Source: DATBFX01 sp036558305 (lineage in GTDB: Bacteria; Chloroflexota; Chloroflexia; Thermomicrobiales; UBA6265). From it: 7,841 nucleotides of DNA. Position 1 is the stretch's first letter. Each line of letters starts with the position of its first letter. Of this stretch, positions 6,060-7,841 are shown in pieces. The notes under the pieces were generated by a model, which was given only the letters and a program-made list of their open reading frames with translations, was not told the DNA's origin and made no database searches. The DNA lies in the NCBI GenBank assembly GCA_036558305.1, contig DATBFX010000267.1, positions 1 to 7,841 of the forward strand. The letters are read 5' to 3'. The translations under genes and the position numbers were made by a program.

Positions 6060-6475
6060 CGCTCGTGAGCGTTGGATTGGCGAATCTCGGGCACGACATC
6101 GACGGTCGTGCCGATCGAGGCGACGATGCCACCACTTCGTCGATCATACACGGCGAGTCGTTCAAACGCACGCACCGCGCGCCGCAGATCGTCGAGGTAG
6201 TGATCGGTCCTCGTCTGACTCGACCACTGGTTTTCCCCAAGCACGCGTTGCGCCAAATGAACGACGAGCGACGGCTCCCGGGTTTGGAGAATCTGCCCGA
6301 GAAATCGTCGTCCGCGAAGCGGTACCGGGAGTAGGATCGTTCGAGGATCGAACGGTGCGGTCGCCACGCGCTCGATGATCCGCCCAATGTCATCGTCGGT
6401 CGCTCGCCGCTCACCGGCGATGATGTGCCTGATCAGGACATCGACCGGATGCTGGCTGAGGCGCGGATCAGTCAT
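5984..6475 (-). CDS. module protein A, copy 2: unknown function, C-terminus frameshifted
   Basis: As read, a 163-residue protein starting at ATG 6475. About the first 125 residues align with A1: RLSQHPVDVL near the N-terminus, II-ER-ATAPF, HL..R.L..QWS, then YLDDLRR-VR and VVPE. After VPEIRQSNAHER the frame departs from A1 and ends in an unrelated Ser-rich tail (SWSSSIRSIGEP onward) with a TGA at 5986-5984. Adding one base near 6060 restores an A1-like ending of a 174-residue protein. The change could be a true inactivating mutation or a sequencing error; I see no slippery heptamer to support programmed frameshifting. No clear Shine-Dalgarno site precedes the ATG, unlike A1. B1 ends 105 nt upstream. 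No known family is recognised. Confidence 0.65.
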   Translation of the reverse strand: MTDPRLSQHPVDVLIRHIIAGERRATDDDIGRIIERVATAPFDPRTILLPVPLRGRRFLGQILQTREPSLVVHLAQRVLGENQWSSQTRTDHYLDDLRRAVRAFERLAVYDRRSGGIVASIGTTVDVVPEIRQSNAHERSWSSSIRSIGEPSSPAIKHRVSTP

Positions 6476-6580
6476 GTGCCGATATGGCAGCGACGGCAGT
6501 CATCGGGCGGGTGATATGCATTGAGCGTTCATCGATGGATTCGACCTACGAGACGACCGGGGCTCACCAGGTCATCGGAG

Positions 6581-6874
6581 TCATTCCGCAAGCAGTCTAT
6601 CAATGATCGGCTGGCGTTGATCCACGACTTCAAGGAGCTTTCGATACCGCTGCGATTGCGCACGGGACAGCAAGCCCTGCTTTTCCCAATCTGCAAGTTG
6701 CCCCAAACGATCGCGCTTGATGTCCCACTCGATGACGAAATCGAGTTGTTCGATGTCGTCCCACGTGTCCCAATCCGCGTCGACCTCGAGCATGTCATCC
6801 ATGACGTCGAAGAGATATGTCAAGTAGTCGTCAATCCGAGCCGAGAGATCGGGCGGGGCTACTACGTGAGCCAT
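6581..6874 (-). CDS. module protein B, copy 1: small, strongly acidic protein of unknown function
   Basis: A 97-residue protein with about 23 Asp/Glu against 11 Lys/Arg. The acid is concentrated at residues 23-51, where it alternates with Trp and hydrophobics (for example DADWDTWDDIEQLDF). The C-terminal third is helical and more basic (SRAQSQRYRKLLEVV). There is no signal peptide or membrane span. The ATG at 6874 overlaps the last 13 nt of A1, with GGAG 7 nt upstream (6885-6882) inside A1, so translation is probably coupled. It matches B2 at about 40% over the full length. Conservation of paired copies suggests that A and B act together, perhaps as a complex, with the acidic B as partner, inhibitor or nucleic-acid mimic. 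All of these roles are inference and I do not recognise the family. Codon third positions are less G/C-biased than in flanking metabolic genes. Confidence 0.78.
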   Translation of the reverse strand: MAHVVAPPDLSARIDDYLTYLFDVMDDMLEVDADWDTWDDIEQLDFVIEWDIKRDRLGQLADWEKQGLLSRAQSQRYRKLLEVVDQRQPIIDRLLAE

Positions 6875-7389
6875 TGCACGTCTCCAGGGATGGCGACCAT
6901 GCCGAGTGTGGAAGCCTGATCACCCGAGACGATGATACCTCGGTCGGCCGAGTAGACAACGACGAATATCGGGTCCCACCTGGGGCCACGCCTCTCCTCC
7001 GGGACGACGGCGTCCGTCGGGGCGAGCGAGACGAACATCGACCCGCCGCGTCGAGCAAAGACTGCATGACGAGCCGCTTCGTGCCGAACGCCACGACGAA
7101 GATCGTCCAAGTAGTCGGCGACCGTCGTGCCGTTGCTCCATTGGCGTTCGGCAAGAATCCGCTTCACGAGATGCGCCAGGACCGAAGGCGCTCGACGGCC
7201 CAGGGTGTCGTCGAAATACGCCAACCCGCGCTGTGATCGCGGTACAACGACGATTTCCGGGTTGAATGGCGCCGTCGCCGCACGCTCGATGATCTGGTCG
7301 ATGTCCGATGCGGTCGGACGCCGGCTACCGGCGATGATGGCACGGGTGAGCACGTCGACTGGATGCTGGCTCAGTCGTGACTCAGGCAC
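6862..7389 (-). CDS. module protein A, copy 1: conserved-looking protein of unknown function
   Basis: A 175-residue protein from GTG 7389, with GAGGGA (7402-7397) 7 nt upstream. The first 45 residues look helical (RLSQHPVDVL, DIDQIIERAATAPF). A middle part carries HLVKRILAERQWSNGTT and YLDDLRRGVR, then ARRGG, and the C-terminus looks like beta strands (PIFVVVYSADRGIIVSGDQA, then IPGDVQWLT). The blocks shared with A2 after frame repair (QWS..T...YLDDLRR, VVPE, V-YS-DR, G-QAS) mark probable core residues. There is no signal peptide, membrane span or metal-binding motif. It overlaps B1 by 13 nt and is separated from the GMC oxidoreductase by 75 nt. A compact enzyme such as a small nuclease toxin paired with acidic B is one possibility, but I cannot support it with a named family. 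Confidence 0.75.
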   Translation of the reverse strand: MPESRLSQHPVDVLTRAIIAGSRRPTASDIDQIIERAATAPFNPEIVVVPRSQRGLAYFDDTLGRRAPSVLAHLVKRILAERQWSNGTTVADYLDDLRRGVRHEAARHAVFARRGGSMFVSLAPTDAVVPEERRGPRWDPIFVVVYSADRGIIVSGDQASTLGMVAIPGDVQWLT

Positions 7390-7396
7390 CCCGTAT

Positions 7397-7402
7397 TCCC
7401 TC
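7397..7402 (-). promoter_or_regulatory. Shine-Dalgarno site supporting the GTG start of A1
   Basis: GAGGGA on the minus strand lies 7 nt before GTG at 7389-7387. The start gives the same N-terminal block (RLSQHPVDVL at residue 5) as the ATG start of A2, which confirms it. Confidence 0.6.
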
Positions 7403-7464
7403 GCGCTCGTAAGAAGGGCGCGAATCGCAGTCAGGTTTCGGCGGCAGTCTCACCAATCCCGATT

Positions 7465-7841
7465 CTACGCCAGATCCGCCAGAATCGCACTTGACAGCTT
7501 CTCAGCCACCATGATCGTGGGAAGATTCGTGTTGGCGCAGGGGACAGTCGGCATCACGGAGGCGTCGGCGACGCGGAGCCCGGCAACGCCGATGACGCGG
7601 CCGGCGGGGTCCACCACGGCGGCGGGGTCATCGGGGCGGCCGAGGCGGCAGGTGCCGCAGGCATGCCAGGTACCGTTGACGCGCTCCCGGGCGAAGGCTT
7701 CGAGGCGCTCATCGTCCTCGACGAGCTCGTGGAGGGAGAGACCGCCGGTGACGCGGCGTCGCATGACGTACCGGCGAAGGGGTGCCGGGGTGTCGAGGAG
7801 GCGGCCGATCGGGGCGGTGCGGAGCCAGTTGGCGTGGCTGA
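7465..7841 (-). CDS. GMC family oxidoreductase, C-terminal part (5' end outside window)
   Basis: The last 125 residues of a glucose-methanol-choline oxidoreductase (GMC_oxred_C, PF05199), FAD-dependent enzymes that oxidise alcohols. The frame is open to the window edge and ends in TAG at 7467-7465. Visible landmarks are NGTWHACGTCRLG, with the catalytic His in TWH, then AVVDPAGRVIGVAGLRVADA, then SVMPTVPCANTNLPTIMVAE, where the second Asn of NTN is the usual catalytic His/Asn partner, ending in the EKLSSAIL helix. An ATG at 7764 lies inside the gene; residues before it (HANWLRTAPIGRLLD) continue the homology. The FAD-binding N-terminal domain of a protein normally over 500 residues is not in the window. 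The substrate cannot be told. It is co-oriented with module A1-B1, 75 nt away. Confidence 0.92.
   Translation of the reverse strand, partial: SHANWLRTAPIGRLLDTPAPLRRYVMRRRVTGGLSLHELVEDDERLEAFARERVNGTWHACGTCRLGRPDDPAAVVDPAGRVIGVAGLRVADASVMPTVPCANTNLPTIMVAEKLSSAILADLA

Larger units (their letters stand above)
5671..7389 (-). repeat. tandem duplication of a two-gene module (A1-B1, A2-B2)
   Basis: The segments 6581-7389 and 5671-6475 are diverged direct copies separated by 105 nt. By hand alignment the A proteins are about half identical (after frame repair) and the B proteins share about 39 of 97 positions without gaps. Gene order, lengths and the 13-nt A/B overlap are the same in both copies. 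The divergence indicates an old duplication or acquisition of two related modules, not a recent repeat. Confidence 0.85.

Noticed and set aside
6056..6064. Programmed ribosomal frameshift in A2
   Set aside because: No slippery heptamer or clear downstream structure is visible around the junction. Mutation or sequencing error is simpler.
7390..7464. Inverted repeat GAATCG/CGATTC between the GMC gene and A1 as a terminator
   Set aside because: The arms are only 6 bp with a loop of about 30 nt and no T-run. Nothing else was seen in this 75-nt gap.

Overview
The window is GC-rich and densely coded, with short intergenic gaps and strong G/C preference at third codon positions in most genes. Nothing in it names the organism. 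The gene mix (formamidase-type amidase, soluble P450, proline racemase family, GMC oxidoreductase, LpxL/PatA-type acyltransferase) and mixed ATG/GTG/TTG starts fit a high-GC free-living bacterium. A Chloroflexota (Thermomicrobia-like) or actinobacterial source is my guess only.

Plus strand, 1-1889: the 3' end of an unrecognised gene (1-146), then an alpha/beta hydrolase (218-931, TTG start) and an acetamidase/formamidase family protein (987-1889), 55 bp apart and probably co-transcribed. Part of the hydrolase cap region looks as if it is read out of frame.

Minus strand, 4370 down to 1950: a cytochrome P450 (2994-4370) overlaps a lysophospholipid-type acyltransferase (2038-2997) by 4 nt. The acyltransferase end overlaps by 19 nt the start of a family-1-like glycosyltransferase, of which only the N-terminal signature survives (1950-2056). 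A hydroxylase, a glycosyltransferase and an acyltransferase in one operon suggest oxidative, glycosyl and acyl tailoring of a lipid or carotenoid. Here the glycosyl step is broken.

Minus strand, 7841 down to 4560: a partial GMC oxidoreductase (7465-7841), then an unrecognised two-gene module present as two diverged tandem copies (A1-B1 at 6581-7389, A2-B2 at 5671-6475), then a proline racemase superfamily enzyme (4560-5624). In each module a roughly 175-residue protein A overlaps a 97-residue acidic protein B by 13 nt. Copy A2 has a probable one-base frameshift: restoring the base recovers both the A1-like C-terminus and the same 13-nt overlap. The modules use less biased codons than their neighbours, which hints at separate acquisition. 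They are the most novel content of the window.

The proline racemase homologue carries Ser in place of the first catalytic Cys. I saw no RNA genes, CRISPR array, insertion sequence or convincing terminator.
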